Shown here: piece after piece, positions 24,977 to 42,456 of the stretch
How positions within the stretch are numbered: position 1 is the stretch's first letter
How the letters are laid out: the number at the start of each line of letters is the position of its first letter
NCBI GenBank assembly: GCA_030144725.1
Contig: JASKMD010000002.1
Span: forward strand, 3,241,086-3,305,085
Source of the DNA: Haematococcus lacustris
Taxonomy: Eukaryota; Chlorophyta; Chlorophyceae; Chlamydomonadales; Haematococcaceae
Length of the DNA stretch: 64,000 nucleotides
Direction: 5' to 3'
Program-made: the position numbers and the translations under genes
Notes under the pieces: generated by a model
Database searches by the model: none
Seen by the model: only the letters and a program-made list of their open reading frames with translations
What the model was told of the DNA's origin: nothing

Positions 24977-25041
24977 GGTGTTGAAAAACACCGGTTGTGT
25001 GCAAAGGATTGTTCAGTGGGCTGCTTAGCCTCCAAATCCAC
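24977..25041 (-). pseudogene. Relic of an H4 3' end
   Basis: A perfect histone hairpin (24977-24992; minus strand GGTGTT-TTTC-AACACC) is followed by CTGCTTAGCCTCCAAATCC, the last codons and stop of H4 (encoding GFGG-stop). The similarity then jumps to sequence that lies beyond the H4 terminator (CACGAACGCAGTAAGACACC, compare 197-216). This looks like a partial tandem duplication next to intact H4 copy 2, with almost all of the H4 coding sequence missing. Confidence 0.8.
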
Positions 25042-25196
25042 ACGAACGCAGTAAGACACCTGACATATATTACATGAGGCTGTTCAACGCAACAACCCAT
25101 GATTACTGCTGATCACAACCCAGTATGTCAAGGTGCCAATGCGTCAGTGAGGACTAACAAGAGTGGCATAATGTTCAGGTCGCTATCGAGGAAGGT

Positions 25197-25212
25197 GGTG
25201 TTGAAAAACACC
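25197..25212 (-). terminator. Histone 3' stem-loop of H4 copy 2
   Basis: Minus strand GGTGTT-TTTC-AACACC, 35 nt after the H4 stop region begins. Confidence 0.92.
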
Positions 25213-25247
25213 GGTTGTGTGCATTGTGGGGGTTCAGAATAGGCTGC

Positions 25248-25661
<414 letters not shown>

Positions 25662-25669
25662 TCAATCTA

Positions 25670-25683
25670 GGTCCTGCTGATCC
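25670..25683 (+). promoter_or_regulatory. Shared 14-bp histone promoter element (H4/H3 copy 2)
   Basis: GGTCCTGCTGATCC, 111 bp from the H4 ATG and 121 bp from the H3 ATG. Confidence 0.65.
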
Positions 25684-25722
25684 AGCTGAGATGCTCGGCA
25701 GTCCCACACCGATGCTACTTGA

Positions 25723-26214
<492 letters not shown>

Positions 26215-26278
26215 GCAGCAACAGCCGTCATGTGTCTGGGTGGTCAGTCAGTCTGACCTGCATCCGTCATTACCAACC

Positions 26279-26294
26279 GGTGTTTTTCAACACC
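26279..26294 (+). terminator. Histone 3' stem-loop of H3 copy 2
   Basis: GGTGTTTTTCAACACC, 65 nt after the stop. Confidence 0.92.
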
Positions 26295-26580
26295 ACCCAT
26301 CCCAGAGACAACTGCTGGCAGCACAGGCCTGATGATATACAGCAGTCTAGACAGCCCTGCATGAATGGCATACGCAGCCGCAACTTATTGACTTTCTGCG
26401 CAACTTGTACCCATCATTATACTGAGCCTCTCTTCGTGGTTATGGTTATAGCCAAAGCAATGTTTGTGGCAAATCTGCCGTGACACTCCTGGATTATCAG
26501 CATGGTACCGTTATGTGTCTTCTGACTGCTCCATTGAAGTGAGTGCCACGCTGTCTTGCCTGGGCTGGTATCGTTAGGCA

Positions 26581-26717
26581 CCGCCCAAGAACATGGAGCT
26601 GGGCCAGCGCATCAAAGGGGAGCGCGATTAAGCAATTGCTCCGACGAACATTCTATTTCAACCTTTATTCAGCATTTGACTTGCACATGCCCACGACAAC
26701 CGGTCTATTTCAACACC
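26581..26717 (+). pseudogene. H3 C-terminal relic with degenerate terminator
   Basis: CCGCCCAAGAACATGGAGCT and the following bases to 26631 read PKNMELGQRIKGERD-stop, against [19 protein letters not shown] in the intact genes. GGTCTATTTCAACACC at 26702-26717 is the decayed hairpin, changed in the 5' arm so that the stem no longer pairs fully. No N-terminal H3 sequence precedes it. Confidence 0.75.
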
Positions 26718-26855
26718 ATCATTTTACCATGGTTACCTTTCTCTTCGTGGCTGCCATCGCTCTTCTCTAGCGTGAGTAGGATAGTGGTGAATGAAGGACT
26801 ACTGTCATGACAAGTCGTGTAGAATAATGCCAACACAACCAGGTCATAATCGGCC

Positions 26856-26860
26856 TTACA
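26856..26860 (-). terminator. Possible TGTAA poly(A) signal of the reductoisomerase gene
   Basis: TGTAA on the minus strand, 113 nt beyond the stop at 26973, matching the green-algal polyadenylation signal. Confidence 0.45.
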
Positions 26861-26972
26861 CAGGCTGTCTAATACTTCTCCCGGAACCGTTCCCAAAGTC
26901 ATGATAATCACTCTTTCGCTCGGGCTGTGACACCTGGCACTCGTGCTGCCATGATGGTATTGCTTGTCATGG

Positions 26973-33705
<6,733 letters not shown>

Positions 33706-34272
33706 TGGCTGCACCCCTGATAACTATCCGACTGATCTTTAAGAGTTTTTCAGCGATTCTTGCGCAGGGCTGTGCAGCTCACGAGCGCGAGGCTAGCGGG
33801 CTGCTCGGGCTGATGTGCACCTGTGCCGGGGCGGGCGGGGGTGTTGAGAATTCTGGTCGCATTGTGCCGGAATTGGCCTGCTTAGTGGGGCTGTGATCGG
33901 CGAATAGCTATCTCGCTCAGCGGCTCAGCTTTTCAAAATTTTGAATTTCTTGTCGGGCGCAGGACCCCCCCGACATGTGTTCTAGTGCTAGTGCTAGTGC
34001 TGATCATGTGCTTGATAGTGCTGGTGTGGCTTCCGGGCTGTCCCTGCACAACAATGTGCGACAACAAGCGTGCGACAAATTTGCATGAAAAGGGCACTTT
34101 TCCGGCCGTTCTCACTGTCCAACCAGGGCGGCAGGATGTGAACTGCCAGTTCTGTGCGGCTCCTTGTGTGGGCTTCTATCGTGTAATCAGGACATAAACG
34201 CGTTGTGTTCATGTTTGGGCCGTTTGTGATGCTCCAAAGTAGACCCCCATGCACCTTACATAACCAGCCAAA
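33706..34272. other. Upstream region of the reductoisomerase gene
   Basis: Expected promoter region if exon 1 at 33588-33705 is right. No TATA box is obvious. Features seen are a G-rich stretch (33825-33842) and a TAGTGC triplication (33983-34000). No gene recognised. Confidence 0.35.
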
Positions 34273-35319
34273 TCAGCCATATAAACGGTTCACCTCATAT
34301 TCAAACTCCAGCTGCTCACTCCTTAGGTCCCTTACCACTAAACGACGCAGTTTCCGACGTTCCTTTGGCCTATCCAACCCCATGTGCTGGCAATATCGTG
34401 CACAGTGTGTGTTGGTCAGTTTGCCAAAGCACACCTCATCATGCAACAAATCGGGATAGAACCACATCAACAATGCATAACACTCTTCGTCATCCCTCAC
34501 CTCCTTCACAGTGTCTTGAAACATGGGCATGGGCTCAAGTGGGGTAGTGGTGTCAGGCTTCATGCATGGCAGGCATGGCACACTCATGCACGTGCTGCAT
34601 GCACAAGCAGCCATGGCCCATTGAGGCTGCTCCCTGTCAGGTGTGAACACCATGCGGTGCATTGCCCTGCACCCCTCCACCTTATCATGCATGCGCTCCA
34701 CATCAGCCTCTGGCATACTGCATACACCTGCTTGCCTAGCGTTGTCCAGCACCAGGTAGCGCCGACGCATGATGTGTCCACGTTGCCGGTGGCTGGCACT
34801 GGTGTCTTGTGCATGGCATGGTACAGCAAAATGCTTGTTAGCCCAATCTGTCAGCACAGCAGCCCCACACACTTTCCCCACCAGTTCAGGATGGACTAAC
34901 ATCTGCTCCCTCCACTCCCTCTTAGCCACCCCACCCTCAGAGTCATGCGTGCTCTTGAAATGCGATGTGGCACCATATGACCATTGCACAGGCACCCCAA
35001 ACCTATTAGCTAGGTGCCAATGCAACTTGATGGCCTTGGCCCCCTTGAACTGTGATACACAACCATCTGACCACAAACACAGCTGCCTCATGTCCATCTT
35101 GCCCACCCACCCCTCTCCATCGTCCCTCCCCTCACTCACTCCATCGGTGTTGCTGGCATCCCTCTGCAGCCCTCTGCATCTCTGCAGCCCTCTGCATCCC
35201 TCTGCATCCCTCTGCATCCCTCTACAGCCCTCTGCATCTCCCTCTGCATCTCCCTCTGCTGCAGGTCCGCCCAACTTCTCTAGCCCACCCTCACCTAGCG
35301 CTCCTGCATCACCCACCAA
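34273..35319 (-). CDS. Transposase-like protein, C-terminal part
   Basis: An open frame of 348 codons. The central part reads LWSDGCVSQFKGAKAIKLHW, then WSYGATSHFKSTHDSEGGVAKRE. This resembles the SDGxxxQFK...ATSHxKxxxDGxGG...KR pattern of a group of eukaryotic transposon-encoded proteins, probably DDE-type nucleases; that is recollection of a pattern, not a database match. A cysteine-rich stretch follows (CACSTCMSVPCLPCMKPD). The C-terminus ends FEYEVNRLYG. The first 60 residues are low-complexity translation of a CTCTGCATC-type minisatellite and may not be coding. The ORF at 35340-36089 lies just upstream on the same strand and could be the 5' part of the same gene, joined by an intron at CTAG|GTGAGG. 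Confidence 0.5.
   Translation of the reverse strand: MVGDAGALGEGGLEKLGGPAAEGDAEGDAEGCRGMQRDAEGCRGLQRCRGLQRDASNTDGVSEGRDDGEGWVGKMDMRQLCLWSDGCVSQFKGAKAIKLHWHLANRFGVPVQWSYGATSHFKSTHDSEGGVAKREWREQMLVHPELVGKVCGAAVLTDWANKHFAVPCHAQDTSASHRQRGHIMRRRYLVLDNARQAGVCSMPEADVERMHDKVEGCRAMHRMVFTPDREQPQWAMAACACSTCMSVPCLPCMKPDTTTPLEPMPMFQDTVKEVRDDEECYALLMWFYPDLLHDEVCFGKLTNTHCARYCQHMGLDRPKERRKLRRLVVRDLRSEQLEFEYEVNRLYG
35155..35265. repeat. Minisatellite of CTCTGCATC-like units
   Basis: About nine imperfect units of CCCTCTGCATC or CCCTCTGCAGC in tandem. Confidence 0.85.
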
Positions 35320-35339
35320 CTTCTCTAGCCCACCCTCAC

Positions 35340-36089
35340 CTAGCGCTCCTGCTGCTCCCTCTGCTGCAGGTCCGCCTGTTGCTGCTGCACCTGGTGCTTC
35401 TGGGTAGCCACCTGCTGCTCCCTCAGCTGCAGGTCCGCCTGCTGCTGCTGCACCTGGTGGTGTTGCTGAGCCACCTGCTGCTCCCTCAGCTGCAGGTCCG
35501 CCTGCTGCTGCTGCACCTGTTGCTGCTGCTGAGCCACCTGCTGCTCCCTCAGGTGCATGTCTGCCTGCTGCTGCTGCAGCTGCTGTTGCTGCTCAGCCAC
35601 CTGCTGCTCCTTACGTTGAAGTTCATCCTGCTGCAGGTCCTGCAGCTGTTGCTGTAGATGTTGCAAGCGTTGGGTGTCAGTAGCTTGTTGCTCCCTCTGC
35701 TGCAGTTCAGGCTGCAGCTGGTGCAACTGTGCCTCATAAGCACGAGCATCAGCCTGTGCCTGGGCCTCAGCCTCATAAGCACCAGCATCAGCCTCATAAG
35801 CACCAGCCTCATAAGCACCAGCACCAGCCTCATAAGCACCAGCCTCATCAGCACCAGCCTCATCAGCCTCATAAGCACCAGCATCAGCCTGTGCCTGGGT
35901 CTCAGCCTCAGCAGCACCAGCCTGGGCCTTGGCTTCAGCCTCAGCAGCCCTGCGCTGTGCCATAACCTCCCTCGCTTTTTGCGCACCGGCACATCTAGCC
36001 ATCACCCCCCTTTTCTTGGTAACCATGGCGTTTACAGGCCTGCACAACGGCAAACACTTCTCACAGCTCAGTGTCTGCATGTTTTTCAC
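35340..36089 (-). CDS. Gln-rich coiled-coil protein, possible 5' part of the transposase-like gene
   Basis: A frame of 249 codons, not recognised. A basic start region (VTKKRGVMARCAGAQKAREV) is followed by Ala/Glu repeats (EAGAYEAGAYEADAGAYEA). Then comes a long Gln-rich coiled coil made of 63-bp (21-residue, three-heptad) repeats, LREQQVAQQQQQVQQQQAD, at least four times. A helical oligomerisation role is plausible. The 5' end is uncertain; the ATG at 36027 before VTKKRG is as likely as the one at 36089. Confidence 0.45.
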   Translation of the reverse strand: MKNMQTLSCEKCLPLCRPVNAMVTKKRGVMARCAGAQKAREVMAQRRAAEAEAKAQAGAAEAETQAQADAGAYEADEAGADEAGAYEAGAGAYEAGAYEADAGAYEAEAQAQADARAYEAQLHQLQPELQQREQQATDTQRLQHLQQQLQDLQQDELQRKEQQVAEQQQQLQQQQADMHLREQQVAQQQQQVQQQQADLQLREQQVAQQHHQVQQQQADLQLREQQVATQKHQVQQQQADLQQREQQER

Positions 36090-36449
36090 TCATACTTGCC
36101 GTTCGTGGTTGCTCAGAAGCCACAAGCACCAGTAATCAGGAACTCTTGTGCAACCTAAAAATGGCTGCAACATGTGGACTGAACCTGTTTTCAGCGACAA
36201 TCCGCAATCGCGGTCACGCTCCCAACCCACAATGCCATCGACCTGCAGAGGCGCCGTTTGATGACAAAAGGTGACACTTTGGAGCGGGGGGCAAGGAAGC
36301 AGGCCGGGAAGCAGCAGGTGAGCTTGGGAGTGGGTCTCGATTCGTGCTAGGACGTTGCAACACTGATGCGTGCTAACCTTAAAAGTTGGCATGTCCAGTC
36401 AGGATGCGCCATTTACGCCGCTCTGGGTCCAGGCTGCCTAATGCCGTCG

Positions 36450-36749
36450 CTAAATGTGTCTGCGACGCTCCAGAACACGTCGCGTGTTGGGGGCCAGCCA
36501 CCCGGCAAACCGCTGGGGCTGGCTGCACTCTATTCGGGCCATTACTAGCTCATCGCACAAATCGGCGGCCTCATCCGTGCAGAAATGAGTTAGAAAGTTA
36601 TCTCTTGAGCCATGGGGGTGCAGCCAATGGCGGGGGTGACCAGGAGGGTTGGGGAAGGGTTGAGCATGGTGCACAAACACACTGACATGGTCTGCCTCCA
36701 CCGTCCCGTCAAATCTATATCCCATGTTGGCCAGCTTGCTTGTGCTCAA
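36450..36749 (-). CDS. Unidentified ORF fragment
   Basis: Not recognised. The translation (KLANMGYRFDGTVEADHVSV ... DEAADLCDELVMARIECSQP ... RRVLERRRHI) has balanced composition, unlike the low-complexity shadows around it. It may be an exon or transposon remnant. No flanking exon could be connected. Confidence 0.3.
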   Translation of the reverse strand: MSTSKLANMGYRFDGTVEADHVSVFVHHAQPFPNPPGHPRHWLHPHGSRDNFLTHFCTDEAADLCDELVMARIECSQPQRFAGWLAPNTRRVLERRRHI

Positions 36750-37346
36750 CCAATTCTCCTAGTGGGCCTCGCGGGCTGGGTCCGTAGTGACTGCATGTGT
36801 CCCTTTGGTCTCCGAGCTGCGAGCACACCCAGTGAAGCACATTGCTGTCTTGCTTGACGGAATGAATTGTCACCCTTGCCACGGGGGTGAGGGTAAAAAG
36901 GGGTGGGCAGGTGAAAGTCCGGGGGTAAGCCCGACACCTGCCACACTGTTTTTGCCCTGGCGCAGGTGGGACGGGAGGCTGCTGCCACTGCTCCAGGCAC
37001 CTGCACCACATGCCGCATGCGACAGGGCAAGCGCAAAGGATCCTGCAAGGTAGTCTGCTTCTTATGCCCGAAAGGCGGTGGTGAGATACGGACATGAAGA
37101 GAATATGCATGAACCAGGGTCCAACCCCACACCTGGCGCTGATCCGATTTCTATGGCTACCTTTACTTTTTCTTTGCTTGCCTTGTGGCAATTGAGGACC
37201 TGCGATGGCATCAACAGCAACTACACCAACCCACCCAAGTGGGCACTTCATTTGCAAGGGGGTGGTGTGTCTAGTTTGACATGCTGCAGGTGGCGTGCAT
37301 AACATGTCTTGGCTCTGTTTTTTTCGTAGACATCACATGCCTGGAA
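36750..37346. other. Intergenic, no gene recognised
   Basis: A plus-strand frame near 36990-37080 encodes CTTCRMRQGKRKG and CKVVCFLCPKGG, a zinc-binding-like cluster with no traceable exons on either side. Confidence 0.3.
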
Positions 37347-38920
37347 CTGTGAATCAGGGCTGGGCATACAGCGATACAGATACAGTTTCTGTAGCTTCCG
37401 TTTCTGTATGATACAGGCCGGCCGGGCTGTAAGATACAGCCCAACCGACTGTATCGGGGAATCTTTTTTGTTTTCGCCCCTTACTTTTTAAATCTTGCTT
37501 GCGCAGTTGCCTTTGGCCAATCTATTCAGCGAACTTGCACGGACTTCGTGGTTGTATCCACCATTCATACCGCTCCAGCCTGACTAGCTCATCGTGCCTA
37601 TGTTACTTCTTTACTCGGAGATGCCGTTAGCAGCACGCTCCTCCTCACTCGACCTTGTCTGTCCCCTTGTGCCCTTGAGCTCATCCACATCCTGTCCATT
37701 AATATTGATTGGCGGTGGTCGCTCCAGATGTGCTTGAAAGTGCTGAACACCCGCTCGGTGGACGCAGCAGTAGCAGGGATATATAGGGTCATTACCTGCA
37801 CATGGTGCAATGACTAATTAGCACAAGGTGCAATGGCACGCTGCAATATAGTGTAGGCGATGTAAAAGGGAAGGCTATGGGATGGGAAAGATAAGAGCAT
37901 GGGCATGGTAGTGAGCATGAGCATAGGCAAGGACAAGGCGAGGGCAAGGGCTGGGGAATATGTCATAGGGCATAAGTCACGGGCATAAGCATGGGCACAT
38001 ACCTTGACCGTCCGCGCTGCCAGCTCTGCAATGCACATGTCGGCCATCATGACTTGTGAGTGCGTTAGCTCTGTATGACGACCGCGGTACCGGGGGTCCA
38101 GCAGCCCTGTTGCATACAAGGCCCCTGTCTCCAGGCTGGCCAGCAGCCAGCTGCCCCTGCCCAGCTCCTGGCTGGCCAGCAGCCAGCTGCCCCTGCCCAG
38201 CTCCTGGCTGGCCAGCAGCCAGCAGCCCCAGCCCAGCTGCGGTAAACATGCCCAATGGTGGCCAGGCTGTGCATGCGTGTGTTGCTGGGAGGCTGCAGCT
38301 TTTGCTTCTTCATGAACTCTTTGACGTTGTCGTCGGTCTTGGCCATCTCCTTGGCTGCCTCGCTTTCCTTGAAGTTGCACTTGCGCGTCTAAGGTGTGCC
38401 AGCAAATGGTTGATGTTTTTGCCGGCGCGGATGTCCTTTGTCCCGCAAGCATCGCACTCGTACACTCCCTCGTTGCCAGGAGCCTGGTGCCAGGAGCATG
38501 GAAAAGCACCTTGTACCACGGCTCCTTTGCCTCGAGAAGCATGAGAGGGCCCAGCAGCACAAGCGCGAGCTGTTGCACGCGCAATTCCCGGCTGGGGCCA
38601 GGATGTTTGCCGCAGAAGTGCACTAATGCGCTGTTGCCGAGTACCAGGCCCTTCCTTAGGTGATACACCCGCCATCGCGGCCAATAGGCGTGGCCAGTCG
38701 GTTGGCCAAAGATGCCGATACAGCCGATACAGATTACAGATGCCGATACAGCCGATGCAGCCGATACAGCCGATGCAGATTACAGATGCCGATACAGCCG
38801 ATGCAGATTACAGATGCCGATACAGCCGATACACATTACAGAGAAGCTACAGTCACTCATACAGCGATACAGTCTGTATCTCTGTATCTTACATTGTATA
38901 GGGCCAGGCCTGCTGTGAAT
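37347..38920 (-). mobile_element. hAT transposon, degenerate, with 8-bp target duplication
   Basis: The element runs 37355-38912 (1558 bp). CTGTGAAT is repeated perfectly at 37347-37354 and 38913-38920. Terminal inverted repeats start CAGGGCTGGGCATACAG at the left and, reversed, CAGGCCTGGCCCTATACA at the right. Many GATACAG words cluster inside both ends. Minus-strand fragments include a BED-type zinc finger (ECDACG ... NHLLAHL, about 38460-38395), LLDPRYRG near 38090, and the C-terminal dimerisation motif IPATAASTERVFSTFKHIWS (about 37790-37700). Frames are broken, and a 33-bp GGCCAGCAGCCAGCTGCCCC-type repeat (38136-38230) has expanded in the body. It is probably inactive, but its ends look complete. 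Confidence 0.85.
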
Positions 38921-38986
38921 GTTTGAATATACCTAGCAATGGGAATGATAGTACGGTGACGAGAGGCACCTTGAATGGTAGGTGGT

Positions 38987-39002
38987 GGTGTTTAAAAACA
39001 CC
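38987..39002 (-). terminator. Histone 3' stem-loop of H2A copy 1
   Basis: Minus strand GGTGTT-TTTA-AACACC, 57 nt after the H2A stop. Confidence 0.9.
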
Positions 39003-39059
39003 GGTTGTTGTAAGACAGGCTGGCAGTGAGGCGGCTAGGACGGGTGGGCGGGTGCGGCC

Positions 39060-39479
39060 TTACACCTCCTCGGACTCGCCCTTCTTGCTCGTCTTCTTAG
39101 GCATGAGCACAGACTGGATGTTGGGTAGCACACCGCCAGATGCGATGGTGACCTGGCCCAGCAGCTTGCTCAGCTCCTCGTCGTTGCGCACGGCTAGCTG
39201 GATGTGCCGGGGCACGATGCGGGTCTTCTTGTTATCGCGGGCTGCGTTGCCGGCCAGCTCCAGCACCTCGGCCACCAGGTACTCCAGCACGGCGGCCAGG
39301 TACACGGGGGCACCGGCACCTACGCGCTCCGCGTACTTGCCCTTCTTCAGGTAGCGGGCGATGCGGCCCACGGGGAAGGCCAGGCCCGCCTTGCTAGAGC
39401 GGCTCACTGCCTTCTTGCCACTGCTGCCCTTGCGGCCACTGGCGGGGGCTGCCTTGGCGGACTCGGTCTTGGGGGCCAT
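39060..39479 (-). CDS. H2A: Histone H2A (copy 1)
   Basis: 139 residues starting [20 protein letters not shown]. The histone fold includes [20 protein letters not shown], the acidic-patch region ([19 protein letters not shown]) and [17 protein letters not shown]. The tail ends [12 protein letters not shown] and has no SQ(E/D) motif, so it is a canonical H2A rather than H2A.X. The open frame extends upstream, but this ATG gives the conserved start and sits at the right distance from the promoter element (118 bp). It is divergent from H2B (241 bp between the ATGs). There is no intron. Confidence 0.97.
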   Translation of the reverse strand: MAPKTESAKAAPASGRKGSSGKKAVSRSSKAGLAFPVGRIARYLKKGKYAERVGAGAPVYLAAVLEYLVAEVLELAGNAARDNKKTRIVPRHIQLAVRNDEELSKLLGQVTIASGGVLPNIQSVLMPKKTSKKGESEEV

Positions 39480-39596
39480 GTTGAATTGGTAGACTGCTTC
39501 TTGACAAATGGGTGCGCGATGATTACTTGCTGGGACGTGTCCGCGGAACGGCTTTAAGTGCAGAGTGCGCGAGAAGGGAGGATCGGCGGGCCATGA

Positions 39597-39610
39597 GGTC
39601 CTGGTGATCC
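39597..39610 (+). promoter_or_regulatory. Shared 14-bp histone promoter element (H2A/H2B copy 1)
   Basis: GGTCCTGGTGATCC, one base different from the H3/H4/H1 version, 118 bp from the H2A ATG and 111 bp from the H2B ATG. Confidence 0.65.
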
Positions 39611-39720
39611 AGTCATCGCGGGTCAGGCAGCCTGGGTACTTGAACACCGCGCTGTCTGCACATCGTCATCTCGCTCCCTCCATCACAGTCATTCAATCCC
39701 ATCAGCTCTAAACCGCAGAC

Positions 39721-40113
39721 ATGGCCCCCAAAGCAGCTGAGAAGGCTCCCGCCAAGAAGGCCGCCCCCGCCAAGACCGGCGACAAGAACAAGCTGGGCGT
39801 CGCAGGCGACAAGAAGAACAACAAGAAGGTGGCCAAGGTGGAGAGCTACAAGCTGTACATCTACAAGGTGCTGAAGCAGGTGCACCCCGACACCGGCATC
39901 AGCTCCAAGGCCATCTCCATCCTGAATTCTTTTGTCAACGACATCTTTGACAAGATCGCCAGTGAGGCCTCGCGCCTGGCCCGGTACAACAAGAAGCCCA
40001 CCGTGACCTCCCGCGAGATCCAGACCGCCGTGCGCCTGGTGCTGCCCGGCGAGCTGGCCAAGCACGCCGTGTCCGAGGGCACCAAGGCCGTCACCAAGTT
40101 CACCTCCGTCTGA
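39721..40113 (+). CDS. H2B: Histone H2B (copy 1)
   Basis: 130 residues starting [20 protein letters not shown]. The lysine-rich tail leads into [20 protein letters not shown], the histone fold, and a C-terminus [17 protein letters not shown] that keeps the ubiquitinated lysine (AVTKF). There is no intron. By eye the coding sequence is base-for-base the same as copy 2 (55555-55947). Confidence 0.98.
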   Translation: MAPKAAEKAPAKKAAPAKTGDKNKLGVAGDKKNNKKVAKVESYKLYIYKVLKQVHPDTGISSKAISILNSFVNDIFDKIASEASRLARYNKKPTVTSREIQTAVRLVLPGELAKHAVSEGTKAVTKFTSV

Positions 40114-40157
40114 GTCACGCTGCCCATCAATCCTATGCTCTACCAATCTCCCCAACC

Positions 40158-40173
40158 GGTGTTTCTCAACACC
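40158..40173 (+). terminator. Histone 3' stem-loop of H2B copy 1
   Basis: GGTGTT-TCTC-AACACC, 44 nt after the stop. Loop TCTC is specific to the H2A2/H2B terminators here. Confidence 0.92.
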
Positions 40174-40775
40174 ACCAACCCATGGTGTCTCTGCAACCCT
40201 CTCTGGCTCTGGCGCTTTCAGCGTATATTTAGCTGGTAAAGCCTCTTATGATGATGAGTACTATAAGTGGTAGGTACTGTGCCACCATGTCGGCCACCCT
40301 GTGTGATGGCCGAGGTGTTTGGGGCTGGTCGTCTTGTTTGGCGAACAACATGAAGGTCAGTTCTATACCTAGCTGAGGCTGGCAAAGGATACTGGAAAGA
40401 AAGGTGCATGAAGTGTTAGTAATGAGTATGCATGTGGAGGAACTTTGCCTTGACTGCATGACAATCCCGCCATTTGCTCGACATGACTGGCATCATCCTT
40501 TGTACGCGTCAGCAACCTTGTCTTGTCAGCAGTCTCAGCGGCAAAGGCTAACAGCACATAAAACGGCAAAGCCAATAGACAACTGCAAATAAGCAATACA
40601 TACCAAGCCCTGTGTGACTTGAACCAAGACTGCATTCTGGACAGAGCTAGATGTACACAGCAGAGCTTCACACTGCTCCACAGGCCAGGCTGTGCTTTGG
40701 CATGCAGCAAACAATGTATACAGCTGAGCTGACAGTCCTCTACATAGCCATAAGAGCTATGAAAGCTAAGGGCGC
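40174..40775. other. Spacer between H2B copy 1 and gene C2
   Basis: No gene seen. It is repeated at 56008-56749 with small indels as part of the direct duplication. Confidence 0.5.
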
Positions 40776-41515
40776 TTAGGCAGATGCTGGTGGGTCGGAC
40801 TGGTCAGCCAGCAGGAGGCGCCCACTCTTGCTATCAGCCTTTGCCTTAGCCGAGGCCTTACTCTTGCCACCACCGGTAGAGGAAGCGTGTGCAGCCGCAT
40901 TGGCAGAAGCCTGGTCGGAGCCCTGCAAGCAGACATGGACAGCACGCATGGCCATGCATGTTGGCCTCCTCCCATGGCTTTCCAGCCTAGCATATTGTGT
41001 AGGGCAAGCGGGCAAACCCACTACCTTGCTGGTGTGGGCAGGCGCATGGGCAGGCGCGTAGGCAGGTGCTGTTGAGCCAGACTGGTCAGTCAGCAGCAGG
41101 CGCCCGCCCTTGCTCTTGCTATCAGCCTTTGCCTTAGCCGAAGCCTTGCTCTTGCCATCACCGGAAGAGGCAGCTTGCGCAGACGCACTAGCAGAAGCCT
41201 GGTTCGAGCCCTGCAAGCAGACATGGACAGCACGCATGGCCATGCTGCTGGACTGCTCCCATGGCTTTCCAGCCCAGCAAAAAGGGCAAGCGGGCAAACC
41301 CACTACCTTGCTGGGGTGGGCAGGCGCATGGGCAGGCACGTAGGAGTCACCCAGCAGTGTGCGCCCGTCCTTTCTCTTGCCTCCGGCTTGTTCGACTGTC
41401 ACTGCCTCACTGTCGTCGATGCTAGAGGGGGCTTGTGTTGACCCTTTTGTAGCAGCCTGGCGAGAGGCAAGATGGTCCTGCAGGATGACATGCATGTCAG
41501 TCGTGGTCGTGGATG
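40776..41515 (-). pseudogene. Ala/Ser-rich repeat gene C2, signal exon lost
   Basis: Exons on the minus strand are 41515-41304 (70 codons after a split codon: STTTTDMHVILQDHLASRQA ... AHPSKV), 41210-41022 (63 codons, GSNQASASASAQAASSGDGK ... HTSKV) and 40922-40776 (ending QSDPPASA-stop). They match the gene B/C1 layout. Upstream, where the signal-peptide exon should be, the sequence jumps from AGCAGCTGCTGGC (41590-41600) to TACTGGTCTATTCGCTC. That removes the exon and splice donor. A short cytoplasmic product from the in-frame ATG at 41552 is conceivable but not likely. Confidence 0.6.
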
Positions 41516-41619
41516 CTGCACCATCCCTGACAATGGTCTGGAACAAGAACATTTCACCTTGTTTGCGACGGACTGGGGATGAGCATCAGCAGCTGCTGGC
41601 TACTGGTCTATTCGCTCTT

Positions 41620-41634
41620 CACCCAAAAAAGGTG
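41620..41634. promoter_or_regulatory. 15-nt inverted-repeat counterpart upstream of C2
   Basis: CACCCAAAAAAGGTG is the degenerate version of the family element, retained although the signal exon is gone. Confidence 0.4.
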
Positions 41635-41659
41635 ATCAACAGTTGGTCGCCTCGAAATG

Positions 41660-42456
41660 TACGCCCTCAGGTGCAGTTGCTTCGGGCACCGGGAAAGCAA
41701 CTGTCAGCGGCGAGGCCGCGGAGTGTACGAGTGTGCGTCTTATCGTTGGTGCGGGGGGGCAAGGAGTCAGGCCAGCTGGTAGCCGACAATCTGGCCCTGA
41801 CCAAGGTCCAGGTGCCTCAGGCCAGTGGCCTGAACATTGCCTGACGCAACACCCAGCGGTGGCTGGCACATATCCATTCCCACCCCCAGCACCTGGCAGC
41901 AGCCAGCTCGACCCAGCAGCCAGCTCGACCCGTCACCCTGACCATCTGGGATGCAGAGGGAGGTGTACGTGGACCCTATATCACCCCGCTTGCACTTCGG
42001 ATAATGGGCGTTAGACCAGCTTCTACAGCCATTTCCACTGTCTCAAAACAAAAGCTATTGTAATCTAAACACGTACTGTATCATGCAAACGATACTGGTT
42101 ATGGGAGACTAGTACTGTACCTAGCAAGGGCTCTACATATCTAGCATCATCATGCCTGCCTAGCAGCCCTGTCATTTGAGCAATCGCTGTGACAAGGGCT
42201 TACACCATGATCAACAAGGCGACTGAATGAGAAGACTACTGCAAGGGAAAGCAAATAAACCTAGCCCTGTGAAACGTAAACTGAGTACAGCAGTGCAACT
42301 GCATCATGAACAGAGATATGTCCGACTCACTGCAAACCTCTACAATGCTCTCCAGGCCTGGCTGTGCTTTGGCATCCAGCAAAACAACTGTTATGAAAAA
42401 CAAATGTCTAAAGCTGAAAGATGACAGTTGTCTGCATGACCAATTACTTTTGAAAG
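41660..42456. other. Intergenic, no gene recognised
   Basis: No supported gene. TTACA at 42200-42204 (TGTAA on the minus strand) could serve gene C1. A GCAGCCAGCTCGACCC duplication lies at about 41900-41930. Confidence 0.35.

Noticed and set aside
35052..35657. 200-codon plus-strand frame rich in Leu/His/Pro
   Set aside because: Antisense translation of the CTG/CAG-rich coiled-coil and minisatellite sequence. The minus strand gives the structured heptad repeat.
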